A stretch of 64,000 bases of DNA from Dehalococcoidia bacterium (lineage in GTDB: Bacteria; Chloroflexota; Dehalococcoidia; UBA2979). Positions 42,049 through 49,807 of the stretch are shown here, piece after piece. Position 1 is the stretch's first letter; every line of letters starts with the position of its first letter. Location of the stretch: the NCBI GenBank assembly GCA_023228825.1, contig JALOAL010000005.1:62001-126000 (forward strand), written 5' to 3'. The notes below the pieces were generated by a model. It was not told the DNA's origin, searched no databases, and worked only from the letters and a program-made list of their open reading frames with translations. Position numbers and translations under genes: made by a program.

Positions 42049-42579
42049 TCAGGCCGTCGCCGGCATCGCCACCTCGAGGTCGACTTCGCCCACCCCGTCC
42101 ACCAGGCCCTCCTCAACCAGGCCCTCCTCAACCAGGCCCTGCTCCGCCAGGCTGGCGAAGAGCGGGAGGCGCAACGGGTAGTCCGCGTTCTGGACAATGA
42201 CCTGGCGCGCCAGGTGGGTGCGCCGGCAGAGCACCAGCGGGGCGAGCATGTTCGCCGTGATCTTCATCGGGTCCTCGTGCAGCGTGAGCACGCAGCGCAC
42301 CAGCGCATCCTGCGGCTCGTGCATGCCCAGCGCGTCCGCGTCCGCGTCCGTCAGTTCAAACGCGTAGTCCGCCCGCACCACGAACGGCTCCATCAGCGCG
42401 AAGGCCACGTCCGGGTCGTCCAGCGACTGCAGCCACTCGATCGGGGAGTCGTGCTCCGGGATCAGAGCATACCGGCGGAGCGCCTCGAAGCCGCCCAGGC
42501 CGGGCTCGAAGGCGAAGATCTGCTCCTCGGAGACGTCCATGGTCTCCTCCACACCCAGGAAATTCGTCCGTACCAGCAT
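42049..42579 (-). CDS. fliW: Flagellar assembly factor FliW
   Basis: 176 residues. Core motifs IFAFEPGLGGFEALRRYALIPEHDSPIEWLQSLDDPDVAFALMEP and ITANMLAPLVLCRRTHLARQVIVQNADYPLR match FliW, which binds CsrA and flagellin to link flagellin synthesis to its export. The C-terminus (~146-162) holds a repeat GLVEEGLVEEGLVDG encoded by tandem 15-nt units. The csrA-fliW neighbourhood is the usual one. Confidence 0.94.
   Translation of the reverse strand: MLVRTNFLGVEETMDVSEEQIFAFEPGLGGFEALRRYALIPEHDSPIEWLQSLDDPDVAFALMEPFVVRADYAFELTDADADALGMHEPQDALVRCVLTLHEDPMKITANMLAPLVLCRRTHLARQVIVQNADYPLRLPLFASLAEQGLVEEGLVEEGLVDGVGEVDLEVAMPATA
42102..42146. repeat. Tandem 15-nt repeats in fliW
   Basis: Two exact copies of CCAGGCCCTCCTCAA (42102-42116 and 42117-42131) and one diverged copy (42132-42146). 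They encode five-residue units (GLVEE on the minus strand) and keep the frame, so copy number could vary without breaking the gene. Confidence 0.8.
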
Positions 42580-42636
42580 CTCGGTCCTCCAATGTCGCGG
42601 GGTCCAACACCCGCGTAGTCCACGCAGTGAGCGGGC

Positions 42637-43527
42637 TCAGCGCAGGAAGTCCAGCAGGCTCACCCCCAGCGACCTTCCGGTCGCCGCGAGCGCTGCCTGG
42701 AAGGCCGTGTCCCGCATCTGCAGTTCCACCACCTCCGCCGTGATGTCCACTTCCTCCAGGCCGGAGATGGCCGTCTTCAGCGCGACCTCCTCCTCCTCCA
42801 GCCGCACCCAGGCCATGTCCAGGCGACGCACGCGCGCGCCCACCTCGCCTCGAGCGGTGAGCACGGTGTCGATCTCCGCGCCGATCTGGCTGGAGGCGGC
42901 GTTCATGGCGGTGCGGTCGTTCGCCAGCAGGCCGTCACGGAACGCGATGAGCGAGGCGAAGATGCCGTCAAAGAGCGGCTCGCCCGGGATGTTCACGGCG
43001 ATGCGTTCGCCCTCGCCGATCTCGCGGAGCACCTGGCCGGTGTCGCCCTGGTAGGTGAAGGCGGTGGGGTTGGCCGGCACGTCCGGCGCGAACGCCGGTC
43101 CGCCCTGGTGCCCGCCGAAGACCTGCCGCCCCGCGTGCGAGGTGGTGGCGATGGAGAGCACCTCGTTCAGCATCTCGGATACCTCGGTGGCGATCTGCTG
43201 GCGGGCGCCGGAGTCCAGCCCGGAGGAGTCCGCCTGCACGGACAGTTCCTGGGCGCGCGTCATGACGCTCCCCAGCGCCGTGAGCGCCGACTCCACCACC
43301 CCGAGTTCGGTGCGGGCCAGGTCTACCGTGCGCGTACGCTGCGTGACCAGGTCCAGCGTGGACCGCGCCGCCATCGCCCGCGCCGTGGCGAACGGATCGT
43401 CCGAAGGCCGGTTGATGCGCCGCCCGCTGGCCACGCGCTCCTGCGTCTCGTTCAGGCGGGTGGTGGCCTCCTGGATGTGGGCCAGCAGGCGATCCGTGGT
43501 GCTGCGGGCGCTGATGCGCATGCTCAT
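42637..43527 (-). CDS. flgL: Flagellar hook-associated protein 3 (hook-filament junction)
   Basis: 296 residues. The flagellin-like N-terminal helix is MRISARSTTDRLLAHIQEATTRLNETQERVASGRRINRPSDDPFATARAMAARS, and the C-terminus (VELQMRDTAFQAALAATGRSLGVSLLDFLR) matches the D0 end. It forms the ring between hook and filament with FlgK, encoded 4 nt upstream. Follows flgM-flgN-flgK as in Bacillus-type clusters. Confidence 0.94.
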   Translation of the reverse strand: MSMRISARSTTDRLLAHIQEATTRLNETQERVASGRRINRPSDDPFATARAMAARSTLDLVTQRTRTVDLARTELGVVESALTALGSVMTRAQELSVQADSSGLDSGARQQIATEVSEMLNEVLSIATTSHAGRQVFGGHQGGPAFAPDVPANPTAFTYQGDTGQVLREIGEGERIAVNIPGEPLFDGIFASLIAFRDGLLANDRTAMNAASSQIGAEIDTVLTARGEVGARVRRLDMAWVRLEEEEVALKTAISGLEEVDITAEVVELQMRDTAFQAALAATGRSLGVSLLDFLR

Positions 43528-43531
43528 GGCC

Positions 43532-44899
43532 TCAGCCCACCATCTGCAGCGTCTGCTGCACCATCTCGTCGATGGCCCGGATCACGCGTGCGGCGGCCTC
43601 GTAGCCCTTCTGGAACTGGACCAGGTTCACCATCTCCTCGTCCAGGCTCACGCCGGAGACGCTGGAGCGCAGTTGCTCCAGGTGGCGGATGGTGGCGCCC
43701 TGCGCGCCGGAAATGCCGTGCGCGTCTCGCACGGAGACGCCCAGGCGCGTGATCATGCCGTTGAAGAAGGCGTCGTACGTCTCGCTGCCGCCGGTCAGGC
43801 TCGTCGTCGCCTGCAGGTCCGCCACGGCCAGCGCGCCGCTGCCGTCCCCCGCCGCCCCACCGGCCGAGGCCGCGGCCACCAGCCCGAGGTTTCCCGCGAT
43901 CGCCACGTTCACGCCGATGGTGGCGGCGTCTGTGCCGGTGAAGAACGCCGTGCCCGTGGTCACGCCGTCCAGTGCGAAGCCGGCGGCGTGCACCAGGTTC
44001 ACGTCATCGATCACCCTCGTGATCAGCGTGTCCAGATCCGCCAGCCGCGCCGGGATGTCCACATCACGCTGGTGGAGCAGGCCGCCGATTTCGCCGGAGG
44101 ACACCCGGACGGTGGCGCCGTCCGCGGCCCACTGCACGTCGAAGAAGTTCTGGTTGAGCGGGTTCACCTCCAGGTCGATGGCGTTTGCCTTCACCCCGGA
44201 GACCAGCGCGCGCCCGCCCATGAAGACGTCCACGCGGCCGCCCTCGTGCTCCATCACGCGGATGTCCGTCAGTTGCGCCAGGCGGTCCAGCGCCAGGTCG
44301 CGCTGGTCCGTGAGGTCGGCCGCCGGGTCGCCGGTGGCGCGCTGCTGCACGATGCTGCCGTTCAGCGCCGCGATGCGTCCCGCCAGGTCGTTGACCTCGC
44401 GCACGGAGGCGGAGAGGCGGGTGTTGGCGTCCGCACGGATGTCGCCCAGCGAGGTGGCCAGGCGGTTCGCCGCGAAGGCGAGCGTCTCGCCCGCCTGCAC
44501 CACGGCGCTGCGGGCGGCGCTCTGCTCCGGGGCGTTCGCCAGGTCTCGCCAGGCGTTGAAGAACTGGCCCAGGATGGCACGCAGGCCGTTGTCGCTCGGC
44601 TCGCCGAAGGCGAGTTCCACCAGGCTCAGCGAGTCGGCACGCGCGCCATACTCGCCCGCAGCGTGGCTCTCCGTGCGGATCTGGAAGTCCACGAACAGGT
44701 CGCGGACGCGCTCCAGGTTCAGCATCTCCACGCCCTGGCCCACGCCGCCCGTAGCCGGAGCCACGGCCGCCAGGTGTACGCGCTGCCGGCTGTAGCCCGG
44801 CGTGTTCACGTTGGCCACGTTGTGGGCCACGGCGTCCATGGCCTGCTGTTGCGTCAGCAGCGCCCGGATGGCGGAGTTGAGGCCGACGGAGATGGCCAT
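43532..44899 (-). CDS. flgK: Flagellar hook-associated protein 1
   Basis: 455 residues. The rod/hook N-terminal signature is IRALLTQQQAMDAVAHNVANVNTPGYSRQRVHL; the C-terminus ends VSGVSLDEEMVNLVQFQKGYEAAARVIRAIDEMVQQTLQMVG, the conserved FlgK D0 helix. It is the first junction protein at the hook tip. Six nt separate it from flgN. Confidence 0.95.
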   Translation of the reverse strand: MAISVGLNSAIRALLTQQQAMDAVAHNVANVNTPGYSRQRVHLAAVAPATGGVGQGVEMLNLERVRDLFVDFQIRTESHAAGEYGARADSLSLVELAFGEPSDNGLRAILGQFFNAWRDLANAPEQSAARSAVVQAGETLAFAANRLATSLGDIRADANTRLSASVREVNDLAGRIAALNGSIVQQRATGDPAADLTDQRDLALDRLAQLTDIRVMEHEGGRVDVFMGGRALVSGVKANAIDLEVNPLNQNFFDVQWAADGATVRVSSGEIGGLLHQRDVDIPARLADLDTLITRVIDDVNLVHAAGFALDGVTTGTAFFTGTDAATIGVNVAIAGNLGLVAAASAGGAAGDGSGALAVADLQATTSLTGGSETYDAFFNGMITRLGVSVRDAHGISGAQGATIRHLEQLRSSVSGVSLDEEMVNLVQFQKGYEAAARVIRAIDEMVQQTLQMVG

Positions 44900-44905
44900 G
44901 GCCCG

Positions 44906-45424
44906 CTACGCCGACTTGTCCAGCGCGCGCCCGCCGGCGCCAGAGGCCGCATCACCGGTGGGGGTGTAGAGGGAGCCCGCCAGCACGGCGCGCAGGTAAT
45001 GGATCCAGCGGTCCACCAGCGAGCGGCTGTTGCGCAGCAACTGCGCGTTCACCGCGTGCGCCTCCTCCAGCGCCAGCGCCTCCGCCCGCAACCCGCGCCC
45101 CGCCCGGTTCAGGTCGTCCGCCACCTCGCCCGGGAGGTGCGAGGCGATCGCGGAGAGCGTGGCCGTCTCCGCCGCAATGCCCGTAGCCATCTCGATGGCG
45201 ACCAGGGCGGTCATGCGCTCCGTCTCCAGCGCGCGCAGGTGATCCTGCAGTTCTTCCTGCTGCTCCACCAGCGCCGTCAGGCGTTCCACGTCTCCGGCCA
45301 CGATCGCCTCCTGCTCGCGGGAGGCCACGCCCAGGAGCGAGCGGTACAGGTCACGCTGCGCCGCGATCACCTCGCTCAGCACGGCCACCCCCACGCGGAG
45401 GTCTTCCCGCCGCGCGGCGATCAC
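44906..45424 (-). CDS. flgN: FlgN-type flagellar export chaperone
   Basis: 172 residues, nearly all helical and coiled-coil-like (LYRSLLGVASREQEAIVAGDVERLTALVEQQEELQDHLRALETERMTAL). FlgN chaperones FlgK and FlgL, whose genes follow. Its start overlaps the flgM stop by 4 nt. Identification rests on the 'EQEAI..GDxxxL..LxxxQEEL' pattern and position between flgM and flgK. Confidence 0.82.
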   Translation of the reverse strand: MIAARREDLRVGVAVLSEVIAAQRDLYRSLLGVASREQEAIVAGDVERLTALVEQQEELQDHLRALETERMTALVAIEMATGIAAETATLSAIASHLPGEVADDLNRAGRGLRAEALALEEAHAVNAQLLRNSRSLVDRWIHYLRAVLAGSLYTPTGDAASGAGGRALDKSA

Positions 45425-45729
45425 GAGGCGAACCCCCGGTCCGCCAGCAGCGCCGCCAGCCCGGTGTGGTCCACCACGTACTCGCCGGCCTCGATCTGCT
45501 GGCGCAGAGCCGCCACGCGATCCGCGCGCACGTCCGGCGCGCGCTGCACGTCCTGCATAATGCGCGCGAACTCGCGGGCGCCCTCGGACAGGGTGACGCG
45601 GTCAGTGCGGCGGGTGGACGCTCCGCTGCCGGCGCGACGCGTGTCTCCCGCCGCCTCCACGGCTGCGGAATTGGAGACCTCGCGGCGGTAGATGCCGCTG
45701 GCGTCGTGGGGTCGGATGGGCTGAACCAT
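45421..45729 (-). CDS. flgM: Anti-sigma28 factor FlgM
   Basis: 102 residues. The C-terminal half (DRVTLSEGAREFARIMQDVQ, APDVRADRVAALRQQIEAGEYVVDHTGLAALLAD) is the conserved FlgM sigma-binding region; the N-terminus is disordered. It holds the sigma28 encoded at 48571 until export through the finished hook-basal body. Overlaps flgN by 4 nt. Confidence 0.9.
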   Translation of the reverse strand: MVQPIRPHDASGIYRREVSNSAAVEAAGDTRRAGSGASTRRTDRVTLSEGAREFARIMQDVQRAPDVRADRVAALRQQIEAGEYVVDHTGLAALLADRGFAS

Positions 45730-45750
45730 GTCGGTTCCTCTCTGCGGGCG

Positions 45751-46575
45751 TTAGACCGTGACGTCGTTCGCCTGCGTGAGCATGTCCTCAATGGTGCGGA
45801 AGGCCACCACGTTCAACTGGTACCCGCGCTTCGCCATGACCAGGCCCGTCATCTCCGTGGCGATGTCCACGTTCGAGGCCTCCAGCCAGCCGCTGAAGAC
45901 GGCGCCCAGGCCCTCCTGGCCGGGCGTACCGGTGATGGGCGGCTGGGACTGCGGCGTCTCGCGGTAACGGCTGTTGCCGATCGCCTCGAGGCCCGCGGGG
46001 TTCGCGAAGCGGGCGAGTTCGATCTGGCCCACCGGCACCCGCACACCGTCGCGCGGGTCGAACGGGCCGAGGTCCGCGAGTTCGGCGTCCGTGTAGTCAC
46101 GGATCACGGAGACCTCGCCGTCCAACTCGATGCGCAGTCCACGGAAGCGCGGCGGGAGTTGCAGCGGCGGCTCCAGCAGTTCGCCGCTGGCCGTGGTCAC
46201 CTTGCCGTCGCCGTCCAGCAGGAAGATGCCGGAACGCGTGTAAGCCATGCTGCCGTCGTCCAGCAGGACGCGGAAGAAGCCGTCGCCGTTGATAGCGAAG
46301 TCCATCTGGCGGCCCGTGGGCTGCAACGTGCCCTGCGCGAAGTCGCGAGTCATCGCGGCAGTGGAGACGCCGGCAGACTCCGACACCTCGCCCTGCTCCA
46401 CCACCCCCGTGGTGAGGGCGGCGAAGACGGAGGCGGAGTCCAGGATGTCCTGGAAGTGGATTTTCACTCGCTTGTAGCCGGTGGTATTCACGTTCGCGAG
46501 GTTGTTCGCGATCGCCTCGATGTTCTTTTGCTGCTGCACCATGCCGCTGACGGCGGCGTCCAGGGAGAGGGCCAT
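45751..46575 (-). CDS. flgG: Flagellar distal rod protein FlgG
   Basis: 274 residues: the rod N-terminal signature AVSGMVQQQKNIEAIANNLANVNTTGYKR and the C-terminal EASNVDIATEMTGLVMAKRGYQLNVVAFRTIEDMLTQANDVTV, with a central FlgG-type domain (LQPTGRQMDFAINGDGFFRVLLDDGSMAYTRSG). Distinguished from its upstream paralogue by NNLANVNTTGYKR and the ASNVDIATEM end. The distal rod carries the hook. Nine nt after flgF. Confidence 0.88.
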   Translation of the reverse strand: MALSLDAAVSGMVQQQKNIEAIANNLANVNTTGYKRVKIHFQDILDSASVFAALTTGVVEQGEVSESAGVSTAAMTRDFAQGTLQPTGRQMDFAINGDGFFRVLLDDGSMAYTRSGIFLLDGDGKVTTASGELLEPPLQLPPRFRGLRIELDGEVSVIRDYTDAELADLGPFDPRDGVRVPVGQIELARFANPAGLEAIGNSRYRETPQSQPPITGTPGQEGLGAVFSGWLEASNVDIATEMTGLVMAKRGYQLNVVAFRTIEDMLTQANDVTV

Positions 46576-46584
46576 GGCTACCTC

Positions 46585-47412
46585 CTACACGCGCCCGAGT
46601 TCGGTGACGGTGCTCTCCAGCGTCTTGTTGATCTCCGCAAACACGCGCTGGTTGGACTGGTACGTCCGCGCCACGGAGTACAGCCGCGTGGCCGTCTGGC
46701 CGATGTTCACGTTCGCCTCCTCCAGCGATCCCTGGAGGATGAAGGTGCCTCCCGCGGCGTAGTCCACCGGCGTCAGCGCCGCGCCCGGGACCGCCACGAA
46801 CTTGGAGTCCCCGGCGCGCACCAGGTCGTCCGCGCCAATGGTGACCACCTGCAACTGGGCCACGAACTCCTCCACCACGTCCACGCTGGTGGAGCCGTCC
46901 GGCTGCACCGTCTCCGTCTCCACCAGGCGATGGATCGTGCCGTCGGACTTCACGCGCACCCTGTCTGTGTCGATGATGATCTCGTTGCCGTCGACGTCGA
47001 GGATGCGGCCCCCGTCGGCCGTGATGAGGCGCTGCTGGTCATCCCGGTCCAGGTGCCCGTCGCGCGTGTAGCGCACGCCCTCGTCCGTCTGCGCCACGAA
47101 AAAGCCGTCGCCGCGCACCATGACGTCCAGGGGCGCGCCGGTCTCCCGCTCCGCCCCCTGGCCCAGGTACGTGCGCACGTTCTCCACGAAGGCGCCGGTG
47201 CCCACCTGGCCGATGACCTCGTCCACCCGCCCCGGCACCGGCCCGTCCGCCGGCCCGATGCGTCGCGCGAGCACGCCGCCGAAGGCAGTCTGCGCCGACT
47301 GCTCCGCCTTGTACCCCACGGTGGAGGAGTTGGCGATGTTGTCCGCCACCACGTCCTGCTGGCGCAGGCCCAGCACCATGCCGGAGGCTGCGGTGTAGAG
47401 GGAACGGATCAT
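46585..47412 (-). CDS. flgF: Flagellar proximal rod protein FlgF/FlgG paralogue
   Basis: 275 residues. N-terminus MIRSLYTAASGMVLGLRQQDVVADNIANSSTVGYKAEQ; central PLDVMVRGDGFFVAQTDEGVRYTRDGHLDRDDQQRLIT; C-terminus ILQGSLEEANVNIGQTATRLYSVARTYQSNQRVFAEINKTLESTVTELGRV. The SSTVGYKAEQ and shorter C-terminal motif favour FlgF (FlhO-like). Its ATG overlaps the stop of the LPNTG protein by 4 nt. Confidence 0.85.
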   Translation of the reverse strand: MIRSLYTAASGMVLGLRQQDVVADNIANSSTVGYKAEQSAQTAFGGVLARRIGPADGPVPGRVDEVIGQVGTGAFVENVRTYLGQGAERETGAPLDVMVRGDGFFVAQTDEGVRYTRDGHLDRDDQQRLITADGGRILDVDGNEIIIDTDRVRVKSDGTIHRLVETETVQPDGSTSVDVVEEFVAQLQVVTIGADDLVRAGDSKFVAVPGAALTPVDYAAGGTFILQGSLEEANVNIGQTATRLYSVARTYQSNQRVFAEINKTLESTVTELGRV

Positions 47413-48089
47413 GCTGACCTCCGGCTCAGGCGCAGGCCCACCACCACGGAGAGCGCCATGGCGCCCATCAGGGCGCTGAAGCGGATCACGTCAGACGTCC
47501 AGCCCGGCGCGCCGGTATTCGGCAGCGAACCGGGCGCCTGCAGGCCCTGGCTGCCCTCCAGGCTGCCGTCTGACGAAGTCTGGCCGATGAGCGTGAAGTA
47601 GCCGCCGATGGAGCGGCGCTCGGTTGGCTGAGGGGCGTCGTCCGGGTCCGGCTCCACCGTGAGGATGAGCAGGTCGAAGCCGAAGTCCGCAATCGGCGGC
47701 AGGGTGCCCTCGTAGGACACCGTGCCCGTGCTGCTCGCGTTGAAGCGCCCCACGGAGATCGCGTCGCCGGCCTCGGAGTTGACGAGCCACGCCTGGTAGA
47801 CGCCCTCGCCCCTACCACCACTGGAGCCCCCACTGGAGCCAGGCAACATCGGCAGGCCCTGCGCCTCCAGACGCACAATGCCCTCCGCGAAGATCAGTTC
47901 GGCCTCGCCGCTCGCGTCCTGCGGGCCCCAGTTGGATAGGTCGATGTAGGAGAGCGTGACCATCACCGGCACGCCGTTCGCACGCGCCATCCCCGCCACC
48001 GCGCCCCACGTGACGAGCGCCACCGAGAGGCCGATGGCAGCGACCACCGCCACGTGTTTCGCCCAGTGAGACAGGCGCAGCGGGATCAT
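47409..48089 (-). CDS. LPNTG-anchored surface protein inside the flagellar operon
   Basis: 226 residues. A basic N-terminus and hydrophobic segment (~10-34, VAVVAAIGLSVALVTWG) form a signal. The central ~60-175 region is beta-rich, with GEGVYQAWLVNSEAGDAISVGRF and LTVEPDPDDAPQPTERRSIGGYF, a pattern like the extracellular domain of anti-sigma-K-type proteins. At 189-193 is LPNTG, then a membrane segment (FSALMGAMALSVVVGL) and a basic RRSA end: a complete sortase-type cell-wall sorting signal. It overlaps the SwrB-like gene and flgF by 4 nt each. No sortase in the window. Role unknown. Confidence 0.8.
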   Translation of the reverse strand: MIPLRLSHWAKHVAVVAAIGLSVALVTWGAVAGMARANGVPVMVTLSYIDLSNWGPQDASGEAELIFAEGIVRLEAQGLPMLPGSSGGSSGGRGEGVYQAWLVNSEAGDAISVGRFNASSTGTVSYEGTLPPIADFGFDLLILTVEPDPDDAPQPTERRSIGGYFTLIGQTSSDGSLEGSQGLQAPGSLPNTGAPGWTSDVIRFSALMGAMALSVVVGLRLSRRSA

Positions 48090-48574
48090 TGCCGCCCTCG
48101 CATGCGGGCGATGCGCACTTCCTCGAGGCCAATGTGCAGTTCACGCGCGATGGCGCGGTCGGACATGCCAGCCTCCGCCAGGGCAGCAATCTGCGCGCGC
48201 AGGCCCGTGGGAACCCCGACGTCGACGCCGTGCGCGTGGGCGTGGGCGTGGGCCAAGTACTCGCCGGCCGCCAGCGGCCGCTCGTCCACCTCGATACCGC
48301 CCACGCCGGCGAAGGCCGGGGTGCGGTCGCTGAGCATGCCCGCCAGCGTCTCGCGCTGCGCAGTCAGTTGGGCTTGCATGTCGCCCACCGCCTCCTGCAG
48401 GGCCGTCAGCAGGTCCTCCGAAGACACGGTGGCCAGCGCATCCACGTGGCCCTCCAGCAGGTCAATGGGCTGCCGGCCGAAGAGGTACGCGTGGTAGAGC
48501 ACACCGAGCGCGAGCAACATCAGCGGGATGCCCAGCGAGAGGGTGACCAGGAGGACCGTGGGGGAGACGCTCAT
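48086..48574 (-). CDS. SwrB-like membrane protein with C-terminal helix-turn-helix
   Basis: 162 residues. One N-terminal membrane segment (TVLLVTLSLGIPLMLLALGVLYHAYLF), a coiled-coil stretch (VDALATVSSEDLLTALQEAVGDMQAQLTAQRETLAG), an Ala-His run (AHAHAHAHG), and a C-terminal helix-turn-helix (LRAQIAALAEAGMSDRAIARELHIGLEEVRIARMR). Bacillus SwrB, about the same length, has this architecture and lies directly after sigD, as here after sigma28. SwrB promotes basal-body assembly. Sequence similarity itself is weak, so the name rests on layout and position. Confidence 0.65.
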   Translation of the reverse strand: MSVSPTVLLVTLSLGIPLMLLALGVLYHAYLFGRQPIDLLEGHVDALATVSSEDLLTALQEAVGDMQAQLTAQRETLAGMLSDRTPAFAGVGGIEVDERPLAAGEYLAHAHAHAHGVDVGVPTGLRAQIAALAEAGMSDRAIARELHIGLEEVRIARMRGRQ

Positions 48575-49404
48575 GCTGCCTGTCCCTGCTGCCGGCCCAT
48601 CACCCCCACGCGGAGGCGGCTGAGCGCTCGTGCATGCAGTTGACAGACGCGGGACTCGGAGATGCCCAGCACCTCGCTCACCTCCCGCATCGTCAACTCT
48701 TCCTTGTAGTAAAGCGACAGGATCAGCTGCTCCCGATCAGGCAAATCCCTAATCGCGCCCGCGAGATCACCGATGAGTTCCTGCCGTTCGAGGTCTATCG
48801 AGAAGTCCTCGCCGTCCGGATCGGCCACCGCCATGGCCCCGCCGGAGTCCTCCTCGCCGTCCGTGACGCCCAGGTTGTCGAGCGAGACGGTGATCCAGGA
48901 CGACTCGATCTGGGTCTTGCGGTAGGCCTCTGGCGCCACGTTCAGCGCCGCCGCCACCTCCTCGTCCGTGGGGTCGCGACCAAGTTCGTTCGTCAGGCGC
49001 AGGATGGCCTCGTTCGCCTCGCGGGCCTTCTGGCGGACCGAGCGCGGCAGGCGGTCCAGCGATCGCAGGGCGTCGATGATCGCGCCGCGGATGCGGGAGA
49101 TCGCGTACGTCTCGAACTTCACGCCCTTGGTGTGGTCAAACCGCTCCACTGCCTCGATCAGGCCGATCGTGCCGAAGGAGAGGATGTCCTCGTAGTCCAG
49201 GATCGCCGGTAGCGAGATCGCGAGGCGCCCCATGACGTACTTCACCAGCGGGGCGTATTGCAGGATCAACTGCTCTCGCACCGCAGGGTCGTGCTCCTGG
49301 AAGTAGCGCTCCCACAGGGCATGGTTGCTCCGCTGCAGGGCGTCAGCCTCCGCCGCGGAGAGTTTCCCCTTCCGGGGCCCGTTGGGTCGTCGTTCGTTCG
49401 TCAC
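48571..49404 (-). CDS. fliA: RNA polymerase sigma28 (FliA/WhiG/SigD family)
   Basis: 277 residues. Region 2 LVKYVMGRLAISLPAILDYEDILSFGTIGLIEAVERFDHTKGVKFETYAISRIRGAIIDALRSLDRLPRSVRQK is the sigma28 hallmark; region 4 ends LPDREQLILSLYYKEELTMREVSEVLGISESRVCQLHARALSRLR. It drives late flagellar genes and is held by FlgM. Position after flhF and before a SwrB-like gene mirrors Bacillus sigD. Sixteen nt follow the small membrane-protein gene. Confidence 0.95.
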   Translation of the reverse strand: MTNERRPNGPRKGKLSAAEADALQRSNHALWERYFQEHDPAVREQLILQYAPLVKYVMGRLAISLPAILDYEDILSFGTIGLIEAVERFDHTKGVKFETYAISRIRGAIIDALRSLDRLPRSVRQKAREANEAILRLTNELGRDPTDEEVAAALNVAPEAYRKTQIESSWITVSLDNLGVTDGEEDSGGAMAVADPDGEDFSIDLERQELIGDLAGAIRDLPDREQLILSLYYKEELTMREVSEVLGISESRVCQLHARALSRLRVGVMGRQQGQAA

Positions 49405-49420
49405 GGACTACGTCCTCCAA

Positions 49421-49807
49421 CTAGGCCGCACGACGCTGGTCGGCGGCGGCATCTCGGTCAGCCCGCGTGGCGGGTAGGTTGGCCGGCTCGTGGTGCTCGG
49501 TGTCCTCATGGCCCTCGGTGTCCTCGTAGCCCTCGTAGCCCTCGTAGCCCTCGAGGCCCCCGTCGTCGTGGTGGCCCTCACCGCCGCCGCCGTCCGAGGA
49601 GCCCCTCCGGCCGGGATGCGTGCGGCCCGCTGGCGCCGTGAGCACCACCAGTTCGGCCAGGTAGGACACGAAGGCCACGGCCATGAACGTCAGCAGCCCT
49701 CGCAACATGGCGACCTCAATGGGAAAGCCCGCCTCCCGTGACGCCCACGTCACGTACAGCGCGAAGCCCAGCGCCACGTAGAGCCCGGCGCGGAGGATGA
49801 GCATCAC
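49421..49807 (-). CDS. Small membrane protein with Gly-Tyr-Glu repeats
   Basis: 128 residues. Two hydrophobic segments (~4-21 and ~36-57, MAVAFVSYLAELVVLTA) precede a hydrophilic tail with a GYEGYEGYEDTEGHEDTEHHE repeat run (~87-106). It overlaps the PilZ gene by 4 nt, so it is part of the flagellar operon, but I recognise no family. The tail is acidic and repeat-encoded, so it may be length-variable. Confidence 0.7.
   Translation of the reverse strand: MMLILRAGLYVALGFALYVTWASREAGFPIEVAMLRGLLTFMAVAFVSYLAELVVLTAPAGRTHPGRRGSSDGGGGEGHHDDGGLEGYEGYEGYEDTEGHEDTEHHEPANLPATRADRDAAADQRRAA
49513..49550. repeat. Tandem 9-nt repeats encoding Gly-Tyr-Glu
   Basis: Repeats of CTCGTAGCC (plus strand) within the membrane-protein gene at 49421-49807. 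They keep frame and give GYE units, so repeat number can change without frameshift. Confidence 0.7.
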
